Source: Alsobacter soli
GTDB lineage: Bacteria; Pseudomonadota; Alphaproteobacteria; Rhizobiales; Beijerinckiaceae
NCBI RefSeq assembly: GCF_003004785.1
Contig: NZ_PVZS01000015.1
Location: 33,195-97,194 of the forward strand
Reading direction: 5' to 3'
Length of the DNA: 64,000 nucleotides
Part shown: positions 9,008 through 17,129 of the stretch, one piece after another
Position numbering within the stretch: the stretch's first letter is position 1
How the letters are laid out: each line of letters starts with the position of its first letter
Made by a program: the position numbers and the translations under genes
The notes under the pieces: generated by a model
Seen by the model: the letters and a program-made list of their open reading frames with translations, nothing else
Database searches by the model: none
What the model was told of the DNA's origin: nothing

Positions 9008-10368
9008 GCACGCAACACACACAACAGCTCGATCAGGTACGCCGGGGCATCGATTCAGCCAGGGCCGAACTCGCGAGCAAGATCGGAGCCGCGTCGCCAT
9101 ACCGGAGCATGGGCGCGATCCGGCAGATCCGCTCGAACATGATCTTCGCGGATGTCGGGCACGCCACCATCGGAGGGCTGTGCAGCATCGTCCGCCCGAA
9201 CGGCGCCCGGCTGGGACTGGCGGAAGTGATCGGCTTCGCGGATGGCGTCAGCTGCCTGGTTCCGCTCGAGGAATTGCCGCAGCTTGCCAGCGATTGCGGC
9301 GTGATCCGCCTGGAAGAGGTCGCGACGGCTGAGACAGGCGCCTCGATCATGGGCTGCGTCGTGAATTTCCGCGGGCAAATCACGCAGCGGCTCGCCGGCG
9401 GCTCCTTCGGTTTCAGCCGTCGCGCACCGCTCCGCGCCGCACCGCCGCCGCCCGATCAGCGCCGAGCGATCACGGATCCCTTTCCAACCGGCGTGACGGC
9501 CATCGATACGATGCTGACCTGCGGGATCGGCCAAAGGATGGCCATCATGGGCGCTGCGGGAGCCGGAAAGTCGAGCCTGGTCGCGCAAATCGTGCAAGGG
9601 TCGAAGGAGGCTGACGTCATCGTGGTCGGCCTGATCGGCGAGCGCGGGCGGGAGGTCGGCCAATTCGCGTCGCAATTGCAACGCCTGGGCGCAGCGGAGC
9701 GGTCCATCATCGTGGCTTCGACGTCGGACAGGCCGGCCGTTGAGCGCCTCAACTCGGCGCTCGCGGCGATCACAATCGCGGAGGCGCAGCGGGACGAGGG
9801 CAAGCGCGTCCTCCTGATCATCGACAGCCTGACACGCGTCGCGCGCGCCATCCGCGAGCTGGGGTTGGCGATGGGCGAGCCCCCGGCCAGACGGGGCTTT
9901 CCCCCGTCGGTCTTCTCGGAGTTGCCCAAGATGATCGAGCGGTGCGGTTCTGCCGCCTACGGGTCCATCACGGCCTTCTTCACCGTTCTGGCCGAGGGAG
10001 ACATCGAGACCGATCCGATCGTCGAGGAGGTTCAATCCCTGGTTGACGGCCATATTTATCTCAGCCCGGAGGTGGCGCGCAGCGGCCGCTACCCTGCCAT
10101 CGACTTCCTCAAGAGCCAGTCGCGTCTGATGCCTGAATTCGTCAGCCCGGAGCACCTGTCGCTGGCTCGGCAGATCCGGGCGCGCCTGGCGGCCTATCAA
10201 AAATTCGAACTCTTGATCCGGGTGGGCGAATATCAGCCGGGCGCAGATCAGGAGATCGATGCTGCGATCCAGACATTCCGGGCGGTGCAGGCCTCGTTCT
10301 CTCAAGACCTCGCCGAGGCACATGACTTTGGAGCCAGCGTCGCCCTGGCCGAGAGCGTGCTCGCATGA
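9004..10368 (+). CDS. sctN: SctN, T3SS ATPase
   Basis: A 454-residue hexameric ATPase of the F1-beta/FliI/SctN family, which detaches chaperones and unfolds substrates at the base of the injectisome. Visible motifs are the Walker A GAAGAGKSS (near residue 183), the ERGREV loop, the Walker B RVLLIIDSLTR (near 268) and the family sequence GEPPARRGFPPSVFSELP. The start is a GTG at 9004 overlapping the sctL stop. A longer frame running back into sctL was rejected because it would overlap sctL by over 100 bases. Confidence 0.97.
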   Translation: MSTQHTQQLDQVRRGIDSARAELASKIGAASPYRSMGAIRQIRSNMIFADVGHATIGGLCSIVRPNGARLGLAEVIGFADGVSCLVPLEELPQLASDCGVIRLEEVATAETGASIMGCVVNFRGQITQRLAGGSFGFSRRAPLRAAPPPPDQRRAITDPFPTGVTAIDTMLTCGIGQRMAIMGAAGAGKSSLVAQIVQGSKEADVIVVGLIGERGREVGQFASQLQRLGAAERSIIVASTSDRPAVERLNSALAAITIAEAQRDEGKRVLLIIDSLTRVARAIRELGLAMGEPPARRGFPPSVFSELPKMIERCGSAAYGSITAFFTVLAEGDIETDPIVEEVQSLVDGHIYLSPEVARSGRYPAIDFLKSQSRLMPEFVSPEHLSLARQIRARLAAYQKFELLIRVGEYQPGADQEIDAAIQTFRAVQASFSQDLAEAHDFGASVALAESVLA

Positions 10369-10760
10369 GCGCCAATCGCCAGGAGCGGGCGGCCATCGCC
10401 ATGTTGCATACGCTCTGGCAAAACCGCTCGACCATTGCGGAGCAACGCCGAAGTCAGGACAGCGCGGCCCAGCGCGCATGGCAGGAGCGCACGGACAGTT
10501 GCAGGGCGGTGCTGGCCCAATTCCGCGAGGGCTTTCGGAGCGCGCCCGACCGCCTGAGCTCCACCGCCCGTGAACGGATCCAACGAAGTTTGCTCGCCCA
10601 CCTCGACACTGTGACGGAGGCGGAGGCCTCGCTTAGCGCCGCGGAACAGCGGCTGAGGGCCTCGATCGACGTCATGGCGCACGCGGGACGCCGAGAAGCC
10701 ATTTGGGCTCATTGCAAGCAGGAAGCGCGACGCGTGGACCTGGCAAGGGGAGATGACTAA
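10365..10760 (+). CDS. sctO: SctO-like coiled-coil stalk protein
   Basis: A 131-residue, strongly charged protein predicted to be nearly all helical, with Arg/Glu/Gln-rich heptads and few hydrophobics. Its ATG overlaps the sctN stop (ATGA). The gene right after the ATPase in T3SS operons encodes the central stalk SctO (FliJ/YscO/HrpO; y4yJ in rhizobia), which inserts in the SctN ring and contacts SctV. Sequence conservation in this family is low, so position and coiled-coil character carry the call. Confidence 0.75.
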   Translation: MSANRQERAAIAMLHTLWQNRSTIAEQRRSQDSAAQRAWQERTDSCRAVLAQFREGFRSAPDRLSSTARERIQRSLLAHLDTVTEAEASLSAAEQRLRASIDVMAHAGRREAIWAHCKQEARRVDLARGDD

Positions 10761-10818
10761 AATTATCAAAAATCATTTTCTTGCCCTATAGGCGCAATCG
10801 AGAGAGGGGTTGCGCCAC

Positions 10819-11823
10819 GTGGAGAAGCTGCTGGTCGAGAAGGTGTCCGACTCGGAGCGCCGACGGGCAGCGTCCCTGCATAAGAGGTGGGACACCCGCG
10901 GTCTGCCCCTTCCGGACGGAACAGGGCTCATTCAGGTTCGTCCGGCTGTGCTGGACGGCGCAGCAGGGCTCGCGCCCCCTCTTCTCCAGTTGTCTGGCCA
11001 GTGGGGAGCGGCTCCCTTCTCGGCCTGGGTGTCGCGAGCCACATGGCTCGCCCTTCTGAAAGCCGCGGACCCCTTCATCTCGGTGTCCGATTTGAGCCGG
11101 GAGCACTGGCCGTCAATCGCCAACTGGCTTCTGGCGAGCGCTTTTGCTGACCAGTCCGTCTGGATTCAAGAAGCCGTCGAGGAGAAGGCTTACCGGCCGG
11201 ACTCTTCGGCGTTCGGGTTCGAGCTCCCGGATCTCGGCGCCGTGGTCGCCATCGAGACCCAGGGTTCGCTATCGCAGGCATTGTACGAGCTGTTGCGGGG
11301 GTGGCCCCATCAGGAGGCCCGCGAAACGGCGTACGACCTGCCTATGCAGGTCCGATGCGCCGTCGGCTACGCGCTGGTCGGTCTGGCCGAGCTCCGCGCT
11401 CTGGAAACGGGCGACGTCATCGAGATGGACGGACCGCCTGAGGAGCACGACGAGGCGACGCTGCTGCTCGGATCGACGCATGTGTGCGCCGCCATCGCTT
11501 CAGCGCATGACTGGACCGCGACGGAGAGGCCAAAGCCGGCCGCCGCCGCAAGGATAGGACGCATCATGCTTGGCGAACCGATCGACGACCCAGAAACCCT
11601 TGACGGATCGACCGACACCATTCCGATCCGCCTCATCTTCGAAGTGGGCCGGACCACCGCCCCTTGCGGCGATCTCGCCAGGATCGGGCCAGGCTACATC
11701 TTCGAGGTCGCCGGCGATCCAACCCTGGTCGACATCATGGCGGAGGGTCGGCGCATCGGCAGCGGCCGCATTGTCGACCTCGAGGGGCGGCGCGGCATTC
11801 GCGTGCTGAGCCTGTTCAAATGA
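10819..11823 (+). CDS. sctQ: SctQ, cytosolic sorting-platform (C-ring) protein
   Basis: About 334 residues. The C-terminal 80 residues (about 254-334) form a recognisable SpoA domain (DTIPIRLIFEVGRTTAPCGD, then GSGRIVDLEGRRGIRVLSL), the module of FliN/FliM and SctQ C-ring proteins. The N-terminal part is less conserved, as usual. SctQ with SctK and SctL forms the pods that recruit substrates. The start is ambiguous: the GTG at 10819 lies nine bases after GAGAGGGG, while the TTG at 10810 would be too close to it. A 58-base AT-rich gap separates it from sctO. Confidence 0.88.
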   Translation: MEKLLVEKVSDSERRRAASLHKRWDTRGLPLPDGTGLIQVRPAVLDGAAGLAPPLLQLSGQWGAAPFSAWVSRATWLALLKAADPFISVSDLSREHWPSIANWLLASAFADQSVWIQEAVEEKAYRPDSSAFGFELPDLGAVVAIETQGSLSQALYELLRGWPHQEARETAYDLPMQVRCAVGYALVGLAELRALETGDVIEMDGPPEEHDEATLLLGSTHVCAAIASAHDWTATERPKPAAAARIGRIMLGEPIDDPETLDGSTDTIPIRLIFEVGRTTAPCGDLARIGPGYIFEVAGDPTLVDIMAEGRRIGSGRIVDLEGRRGIRVLSLFK

Positions 11824-11833
11824 GTTCGCGGGC

Positions 11834-12472
11834 ATGAACTCGGTCCAACAACTTCTTCCGCTGGCAGGGGTGGTCGCCCTGCTCGGATTTTTGCCGTTTG
11901 TAGCGGTCGTCGCGACCAGCTTCACCAAGATCTCCGTGATCCTGCTGATCGTGCGAAACGCGCTCGGCATCCAGCAAACGCCGCCGAACATCGTCATCTA
12001 CACCATGGCGATCGTTCTCTCGGGACTGGTCATGGGGCCTGTCATCGAAGCGACGGTCGACAGGGTGGCGACGTCGCGCTTCAGGGCCGAAAGCTTTCAG
12101 GACACGCTGCTGATCATTCGGGATGCGTCCGAGCCGCTCAAGCAGTTCATGTCGCGGTTGTCGACGGAGAGTTCGCGGCAGCTGGTGACGGCGGCAGCCG
12201 CGGCCGGAACGAAGGCCACGCCCGACAAGTCGGGACTGATGGTCCTCATGGCCGCCTTTCTGCTGGATGAGCTGACGCGCGCTTTTCAGGTCGGGCTGCT
12301 GCTCTACATGCCGTTTCTCGCCGTCGACATCATCGTGAGCGCAGTGCTGGTCACGGCGGGGCTGCAGATGATGTCGGCGACGGTCGTGTCCACCCCTCTC
12401 AAGATCCTGTTGTTCGTCGTCATCGAGGGTTGGACGCGCCTGTTCCAGAACCTGGTGGCGTCGTACGGCTGA
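11834..12472 (+). CDS. sctR: SctR, export apparatus membrane protein (FliP family)
   Basis: A 212-residue inner-membrane protein of the FliP/SctR family. Five SctR copies form the core of the helical export channel with SctS and SctT. Characteristic stretches are FVAVVATSFTKISVILLIVRNALG and, near the end, MPFLAVDIIVSAVLV. The length matches the family (about 215). There are two hydrophobic hairpins around a polar central loop. It starts 10 bases after sctQ and is followed after two bases by sctS. Confidence 0.96.
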   Translation: MNSVQQLLPLAGVVALLGFLPFVAVVATSFTKISVILLIVRNALGIQQTPPNIVIYTMAIVLSGLVMGPVIEATVDRVATSRFRAESFQDTLLIIRDASEPLKQFMSRLSTESSRQLVTAAAAAGTKATPDKSGLMVLMAAFLLDELTRAFQVGLLLYMPFLAVDIIVSAVLVTAGLQMMSATVVSTPLKILLFVVIEGWTRLFQNLVASYG

Positions 12473-12474
12473 CG

Positions 12475-12741
12475 ATGTCCGGCGATGCGCTCTACCAGCT
12501 GATCTATGAATGCGCGCTGGCCGTCGCCGTCGCCGGCGCGCCGTTGCTTGCGGCTGCAACGGTGGCAGGGCTGCTGATTTCAGTCTTCCAGGCCGCCACG
12601 CAAATCCAGGACCAGTCGCTGACGCTGGTCGTCAAGATCGTCGTCATGGGCGGCCTTCTGTTCATGGCCTTCGCGACGCTGCTCGGCCCACTTGTGGAAT
12701 TCAGCCGGGCGGCCTTCGAATTCGCGAAGCTCAAGCCATGA
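12475..12741 (+). CDS. sctS: SctS, export apparatus membrane protein (FliQ family)
   Basis: An 88-residue protein with two membrane helices, matching FliQ/SctS in size. The family signature GLLISVFQAATQIQDQSLT is clear. SctS wraps the SctR-SctT channel as the third export-gate component. The ATG at 12475 was chosen because it follows the sctR stop by two bases and gives the standard family length. The gene overlaps sctT by four bases. Confidence 0.95.
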   Translation: MSGDALYQLIYECALAVAVAGAPLLAAATVAGLLISVFQAATQIQDQSLTLVVKIVVMGGLLFMAFATLLGPLVEFSRAAFEFAKLKP

Positions 12742-13511
12742 GCGGCGACGCGATCGGCGCGATCAGTCTTGTCCTGGTTGCAGCCGCCAGGCCTGCTGGC
12801 TTCATCGCGGTTTTCCCTCTGTTCGGATGGCTCAACATTCCGCCCATCGTGCGGGCCGTGATCGCGTTCGGGCTGGGATTGCCCATGGCCGCGCGCTTAG
12901 GGTCAGGCTCCCCGGACGAGGCGGTCGGCGTCCTCCGACTGTTCCTTCTCGCCACCAAGGAGCTTGCGATCGGCGCCTTCGTGGCTGTGATCCTGGCGCT
13001 CCCCTTGTGGGCCGTCCAAGGCGCCGGCGACCTGATCGACAACGACCGCGGGGCCAGCGCGCAAAACCAGTTCGACCCGATCAACGCTCTCGAGATCACC
13101 GTCTCCGGCCAGTTCTTTCTTATGACCGCGCTTCTATGGCTGGTCGCATCGGACGGCTTCCACCTCGTTATCGAGTCCTTGTACGGCACCTATGATGTGT
13201 GGCCGTTGCTGAGCTTCGCTCCGAGCATCCGCCCGCCGGGCGGGAGCGCTCTTGGCGCCGTTCTGCTCACGCTGACCAAGTCTGCAGCCGTCCTCTGCGC
13301 CCCGCTCTTTCTCGTCATGACGCTGGTCGGCCTCGGCGCCGAACTCGCAGGCCGAGGACAGTCCCAGTTCCACGTACGGGACAGCACTCCAGCGCTCAAA
13401 AACCTGGCGTTTCTGCTGCTGCTCCCGCCTTACGTGATGTTCCTGGCCTCCTTCCTGAAATTCGAGTTCGCCGACAGCCTGAAGCTGGCTCGCGCCATCT
13501 TGGGTTTGTAG
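12738..13511 (+). CDS. sctT: SctT, export apparatus membrane protein (FliR family)
   Basis: A 257-residue polytopic membrane protein of the FliR/SctT family, present as a single copy at the channel entrance. It has about six hydrophobic helices and the family block ALPLWAVQGAGDLIDNDRG, followed by Gln-Asn-Gln-Phe. The ATG at 12738 overlaps the sctS stop. A longer reading frame running back through sctS is a shadow. sctU follows after two bases, completing the R-S-T-U order shared with rhizobial (Rhc) and Hrp systems. Confidence 0.95.
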   Translation: MSGDAIGAISLVLVAAARPAGFIAVFPLFGWLNIPPIVRAVIAFGLGLPMAARLGSGSPDEAVGVLRLFLLATKELAIGAFVAVILALPLWAVQGAGDLIDNDRGASAQNQFDPINALEITVSGQFFLMTALLWLVASDGFHLVIESLYGTYDVWPLLSFAPSIRPPGGSALGAVLLTLTKSAAVLCAPLFLVMTLVGLGAELAGRGQSQFHVRDSTPALKNLAFLLLLPPYVMFLASFLKFEFADSLKLARAILGL

Positions 13512-13513
13512 CG

Positions 13514-14569
13514 ATGTCTCAGGAAAAGGAACTTCCCCCGACAGCCCAGCACCTGCGGCAACTGGCGCGAAAGGGACGCTTCCCGACTGCGCCCGAATTT
13601 CGGACGGGCGTGCAATTCGTGACGGCTCTCCTGGCCGTCGCGGTCCTTGCACCGCCAGCCATCCACAAGATGGCGGCGGTCAGCCAGCACCTGATCGACA
13701 GAGCGTCGGATCGCGAGCCTCTTCTCTTCGATCATGGGTTTTTCGCTCCTTTGAGCGCGGCGGCGGTCTTTTTCCTCACCTTGGGGATGATCGCCGCGTG
13801 CATCCTGGTGCTCACCGCGGTCATGGAAACCGGTGTGTTCGGCTTTTTCGCCGAGAACGTCCGGCTGGACTTTCAGCGGATCAATCCCGTCTCCGGCCTG
13901 AAGAACATCTTTGGCTTGCCGGCCCTGAAGCGTATCGTTTTCAACATCGCAGAAGCGGTCTTGATCTCGTTCGCGACTGCCTATGTCCTCCTTTCGAATC
14001 TGCGCTCGCTGCTTGATGCGCCTTCCTGCGGGATATCCTGCGTCGGAGGCCTGGCAGTCTACCTGCTGGGAATGCTCCTGGCCCTGGTCGCGGTCATCTA
14101 CCTTGTTTTCGGCGCGTTGGACCTGAAGATTTCCCGTGTCGTCTTCCGGCACGAGAACAAGATGTCCCACAGTGACGTCAAACGCGAGCGCAAGGACACT
14201 GACGGGTCTCCGGAGATCAAGGCTGCAATGGCCGATGCGCGGTACGAGCTGATGTCCTCGGCCCCCATGCGTCGCGAGCGGGTCCAGGAGCAACGGCAGG
14301 AGCAGCAGGACGCCTCGATCGTTCTCCTGTCCGACAAAGAAGCGGTCGCGTTGCGCTATCAGACTGGAGGCGACTCCGCCCCTGTGTTGATCTGGAGAGG
14401 ACCTCCCTCGAGGGTGGCCTCGCTCCTGGCCACGGCGCCCACAACGAAGGTCGCGAGAAACCCGGAGGTCGTCGACCACCTGGCGTCGACGCCGATCGGT
14501 TCCGAAATCCCCCCGGCGCTCTATCCAGCCGTATCGCGCGCGATGGAGGAAGCGGGGCTCACCCTCTGA
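13514..14569 (+). CDS. sctU: SctU-like export switch protein lacking the NPTH autocleavage motif
   Basis: A 351-residue member of the FlhB/SctU family. The N-terminal third has four hydrophobic segments. A linker containing KMSHSDVKRERKDTDGSPEIK leads to the cytosolic domain. SctU normally cleaves itself between Asn and Pro of NPTH, which is needed for switching from needle to translocator export. Here the aligned stretch reads ASIVLLSDKEAVALRY where relatives read A-[DS]-V-V-V-T-NPTH-x-A-x-ALRY. The motif is replaced by Ser273-Asp-Lys-Glu, so both catalytic Asn and Pro are absent. The surrounding fold, including APVLIWRG, is preserved and the frame is intact. It is either a non-cleaving SctU or one switching by another route. 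Confidence 0.9.
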   Translation: MSQEKELPPTAQHLRQLARKGRFPTAPEFRTGVQFVTALLAVAVLAPPAIHKMAAVSQHLIDRASDREPLLFDHGFFAPLSAAAVFFLTLGMIAACILVLTAVMETGVFGFFAENVRLDFQRINPVSGLKNIFGLPALKRIVFNIAEAVLISFATAYVLLSNLRSLLDAPSCGISCVGGLAVYLLGMLLALVAVIYLVFGALDLKISRVVFRHENKMSHSDVKRERKDTDGSPEIKAAMADARYELMSSAPMRRERVQEQRQEQQDASIVLLSDKEAVALRYQTGGDSAPVLIWRGPPSRVASLLATAPTTKVARNPEVVDHLASTPIGSEIPPALYPAVSRAMEEAGLTL

Positions 14570-14667
14570 GCGACAAGAATGCCCCAACTCTCCTGCATTA
14601 TTTTGATATTAATCAACATTTGACCTTATTCGGACGTGGATATGGCGGCGCTGCAAGGGGACACGGG

Positions 14668-15363
14668 ATGCCTGCCTGCTCGGGAGTAGAACGCCAGGCG
14701 CTCGCCATCCTGATTCTGTTCGGCGTCATGGGCGGCGCCGTTTCAGCGATCGGGGGCGAGACGCAATCGAACTCCGCAAATCGCGTTGGCGGTTCGCTCA
14801 GCGCTGCGACCGGGCCAGCATCGCCAGAAGCGGCCAGCGCGCTTAACAAGGTGGTTTCGCTCAAGGTCGTGGAAGCCCCATTGCAGGACGTCGTCAACTT
14901 TCTGGCCGGCGAGGCCGGATTGCAGATCACGTGGCGGGCTCGCACGGATGCTGTCGTTCAAAACTGGCGCAATCGGGGGCCGATTTCCGAAAGCCTGTCT
15001 GCCCTGGCGCGTGCGCATTCACTCTTCGTGGCGTTCGACGGGACGCGATTGGAGGTTCATAGCACCCGCGACCTGGACCGCGCTGTGCTGAACCCCGCGC
15101 CGGGCGGAGCGCAGTTCGCCGAAGTCGTCCGGTCAGCGTTCCCCTGGACCTCCGAACCCCTTGTGCGGTTCAACGCGGCAGAGGGAAGCGCGCTGCTCAG
15201 CGGCCCCGCGGAGATCCTGCGGCTCATCAAGTTCTATGGGCGTGACGAGCCGATGTCGCCCGTCCACATCATCCGCTATGGCCGGGCCGATCCTCAGTCC
15301 TACGCGCTGGAGGGGCTCCGGTCTGCATCCGATGAGCGTTCCAGAGGTTTCCTGTGGCCCTGA
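14668..15363 (+). CDS. Secretin N-terminal-domain protein (RhcC1-like partial SctC)
   Basis: A 231-residue secreted protein with a signal segment (residues about 9-28). It has an N0/STN-like domain (VVEAPLQDVVNFLAGEAGLQ) and a following N1-like domain (AQFAEVVRSAFPW to LLSGPAEILRLIKFYG). It ends just past this point without the outer-membrane secretin channel domain. Rhizobial T3SSs split SctC into RhcC1 (this part) and RhcC2 (the channel), and this gene fits RhcC1. No frameshift continuation is seen, because the sctD gene overlaps its end. The ATG at 14668 follows AAGGGG at a seven-base spacing. The 98-base gap before it is AT-rich and could hold a secondary promoter. Confidence 0.75.
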   Translation: MPACSGVERQALAILILFGVMGGAVSAIGGETQSNSANRVGGSLSAATGPASPEAASALNKVVSLKVVEAPLQDVVNFLAGEAGLQITWRARTDAVVQNWRNRGPISESLSALARAHSLFVAFDGTRLEVHSTRDLDRAVLNPAPGGAQFAEVVRSAFPWTSEPLVRFNAAEGSALLSGPAEILRLIKFYGRDEPMSPVHIIRYGRADPQSYALEGLRSASDERSRGFLWP

Positions 15364-16247
15364 ACGAGGATCATTTGGCCCCCGAAACGGCGGTGTCGGT
15401 GGTGCTGGTCGCGCCGGAGTCAGATGGCGCGCGCCTTGAGCTCGGGAGAGGCTCGCACCTGATTGGATCGGGGCTGGATTGCGACATTTTTCTTGGCGTT
15501 TGCCAGGAAAAGCGCCTCGCGCAAATCGACGTGGACGACGCTGTGACGGTTGTGCCGCTCGCCGAAGGCGTGGTGATCAATGGCGCGGAGGCGGCGCCGG
15601 GCGAGAAGGCTGAGGTTGCGAGCGGCGCTCTGCGGCTGATCGGCGGCGGCGTGACGATCGAGGTCATCGACGGAAGACGCCAGCACACCTCTCGGGCGAC
15701 CACGGCGGGGACTGAGCCAAGAGCCTCACGTCAACCGGGCCGCATGGGATGGCTCGCGTTTGGCGGCGTGTGCGCCATCGGCGTCATCATCCTCGGATGG
15801 AACATGATGAGGACGTCCGTCCCAACGGGAACGTCGTTCGTCAAGCCTCAGGCTGGCTCCGTCGCGCCATCGTCACCGGAAACCGGAATCGAGGCCCTGA
15901 ACAAGCGTTTGAAGGGCATCGGGACCGAACTCGGCGCAACTCTTTCCGGCAGCCGCATCATTATCGGCGGCCGAGGCTCTCCTCAGGACCTGGCTCTCGC
16001 CAAGCAGATGGTTCAGGACCTCGCGAAGCGGCATGACCTGGCGGTTTCGGTCCAGGCCCGGATCCAGCAGGACGCCCGCGTCGACCTGGCCTTCGCCAGC
16101 ATGGAGCCGAGCCCGTCCGTCACTCTACGCGACGGCAAACGGTACGGCCTTGGCTCCCTTCTCCCGGGCGGGTGGCGCCTGGATGGCATCGAGGACAGCA
16201 GGATCCGGCTCAGCAAGGACGGCCAGACGGAGATCCTCGACTATTGA
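15354..16247 (+). CDS. sctD: SctD, T3SS inner-membrane ring protein with FHA-like domain
   Basis: A 297-residue bitopic protein with a GTG start overlapping the preceding stop by 10 bases. Residues about 8-105 form a forkhead-associated-like cytosolic domain (LELGRGSHLIGSGLDCDIFL, then a beta-rich stretch). One membrane helix follows at about residues 128-147 (GWLAFGGVCAIGVIILGWN). The periplasmic part ends with repeated ring-building-like folds (GTELGATLSGSRIIIGG). This is the SctD/YscD/PrgH architecture, slightly short for the family. SctD forms the outer of the two inner-membrane rings and docks the sorting platform through its cytosolic domain. Confidence 0.82.
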   Translation: MALNEDHLAPETAVSVVLVAPESDGARLELGRGSHLIGSGLDCDIFLGVCQEKRLAQIDVDDAVTVVPLAEGVVINGAEAAPGEKAEVASGALRLIGGGVTIEVIDGRRQHTSRATTAGTEPRASRQPGRMGWLAFGGVCAIGVIILGWNMMRTSVPTGTSFVKPQAGSVAPSSPETGIEALNKRLKGIGTELGATLSGSRIIIGGRGSPQDLALAKQMVQDLAKRHDLAVSVQARIQQDARVDLAFASMEPSPSVTLRDGKRYGLGSLLPGGWRLDGIEDSRIRLSKDGQTEILDY

Positions 16248-16258
16248 CCGAACACGAC

Positions 16259-16334
16259 AATCGCGAACGGAAGCCTCAAGAGCTTGCCGTCCGCGATCGT
16301 GCAGAAAGCCCGCCGTTCGGCTGGCTGGGTTTCA
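16259..16334. terminator. Hairpins between converging sctD and harpin-like gene
   Basis: An imperfect inverted repeat (ATCGCGAACGGAAGC near 16260 against GCTTGCCGTCCGCGAT near 16285) lies between the two convergent stops. A shorter one (GAAAGCCC...GGGTTTC) follows at about 16305-16334. Neither has a clean T-run, so termination function is only probable. Confidence 0.3.
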
Positions 16335-16790
16335 GATCTTCTTCGTCAGCGGCGCGTCCGTGGCCTCGGACAGCTTCGATTGAGCCGTCGCCAGATCGCC
16401 GTTTTTCAGAGCGTCGAGGGCGTCCGACAGCAGCGACTTGACGTCCTTGGCGCCTCCCTTCCGATCCAAATCCTTGATCGCCTGCATCAGCTTCTGGATG
16501 AGGTCAGTGATTTGCTTCGTCTCGGAGGAGTCTGTGTCATTGCCATCGGCCAGCAGCTTTTGCAGCTGGTCGACCATGGACTTCAAGTTCTGGTCAGTCG
16601 AGGCTGTTTGAGACTTGCCCTTGCCCCCGTCCTGAGAGGACTGCTGAAGCTGGGACATCAAGAGTTGCAGCACCTGAAGCAGCAGTTGCTGAATCGTGGA
16701 ATTGCGCCCCGAGGTCGATGACGTTTCGCTCCCGTAGCTGCCCTGCGAGCCATGCCCGCCGCCGATCCTGCCAACGCCTCCCATATCCAT
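16332..16790 (-). CDS. Harpin-like Gln/Ser/Gly-rich protein, candidate T3SS-secreted helper
   Basis: A 152-residue acidic protein with no cysteine and no signal peptide. It starts with a Gly/Ser-rich segment, then a Gln/Leu helix (TIQQLLLQVLQLLMSQLQQ), a second one (NLKSMVDQLQKLLADGND) and a third (ITDLIQKLMQAIKDLDRKGG). This composition and the repeated Leu/Gln-rich amphipathic helices resemble harpins (Hpa1/HrpN/HrpW type), which are exported through T3SSs and act at the host membrane. The ATG at 16790 has a good ribosome site (GAGGAGA). It converges on the end of the sct operon. The harpin assignment comes from composition and context, not from alignment. Confidence 0.5.
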   Translation of the reverse strand: MDMGGVGRIGGGHGSQGSYGSETSSTSGRNSTIQQLLLQVLQLLMSQLQQSSQDGGKGKSQTASTDQNLKSMVDQLQKLLADGNDTDSSETKQITDLIQKLMQAIKDLDRKGGAKDVKSLLSDALDALKNGDLATAQSKLSEATDAPLTKKI

Positions 16791-17129
16791 TGTCGTTTCT
16801 CCTCAGACAAGTGATGACGTTAATCGTCTCTTAATTGATGATGCATTCCACAAGGGAATCAACGCATGAGAAGTTGTAATGGCGAGCGCAATTGAATTTA
16901 CGCGCGAACATGTCGCCTGTCGGTTTTGGGGAGCATCGTGAAAGCTGGGGATCGCGCGACCGCATGACTTGGACGGCGCCAGTTGTCGGCGAGCAGGAGA
17001 GGCGTTCGGCCGAGCGGAACGCTTTGTTAAACAAATTTCAACAAACTTGATAAATGTTAAGTTTCAACAACGCTGAAACGGGCGTCCGAGGGAGCGCGCG
17101 GCCGGATTGGCTTTACGGCTGGGATCGGC
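16791..17129. promoter_or_regulatory. Divergent AT-rich control region of the harpin-like and coiled-coil genes
   Basis: About 340 bases without a gene, less GC-rich than the surroundings. The right half (17028-17085) carries repeated TTTCAACAA words and an inverted repeat GTTTCA...TGAAAC (17061-17080). The word AATGTTAAGT at 17053-17062 is the exact reverse complement of ACTTAACATT at 4473-4482 upstream of the sct operon. Specific promoter boxes could not be assigned. Confidence 0.35.

Noticed and set aside
16801..16900. HrpL box or sigma-54 promoter before the harpin-like gene
   Set aside because: No GGAACC-N16-CCAC or TGGC-N8-TGC pattern was found at a workable distance on the minus strand.
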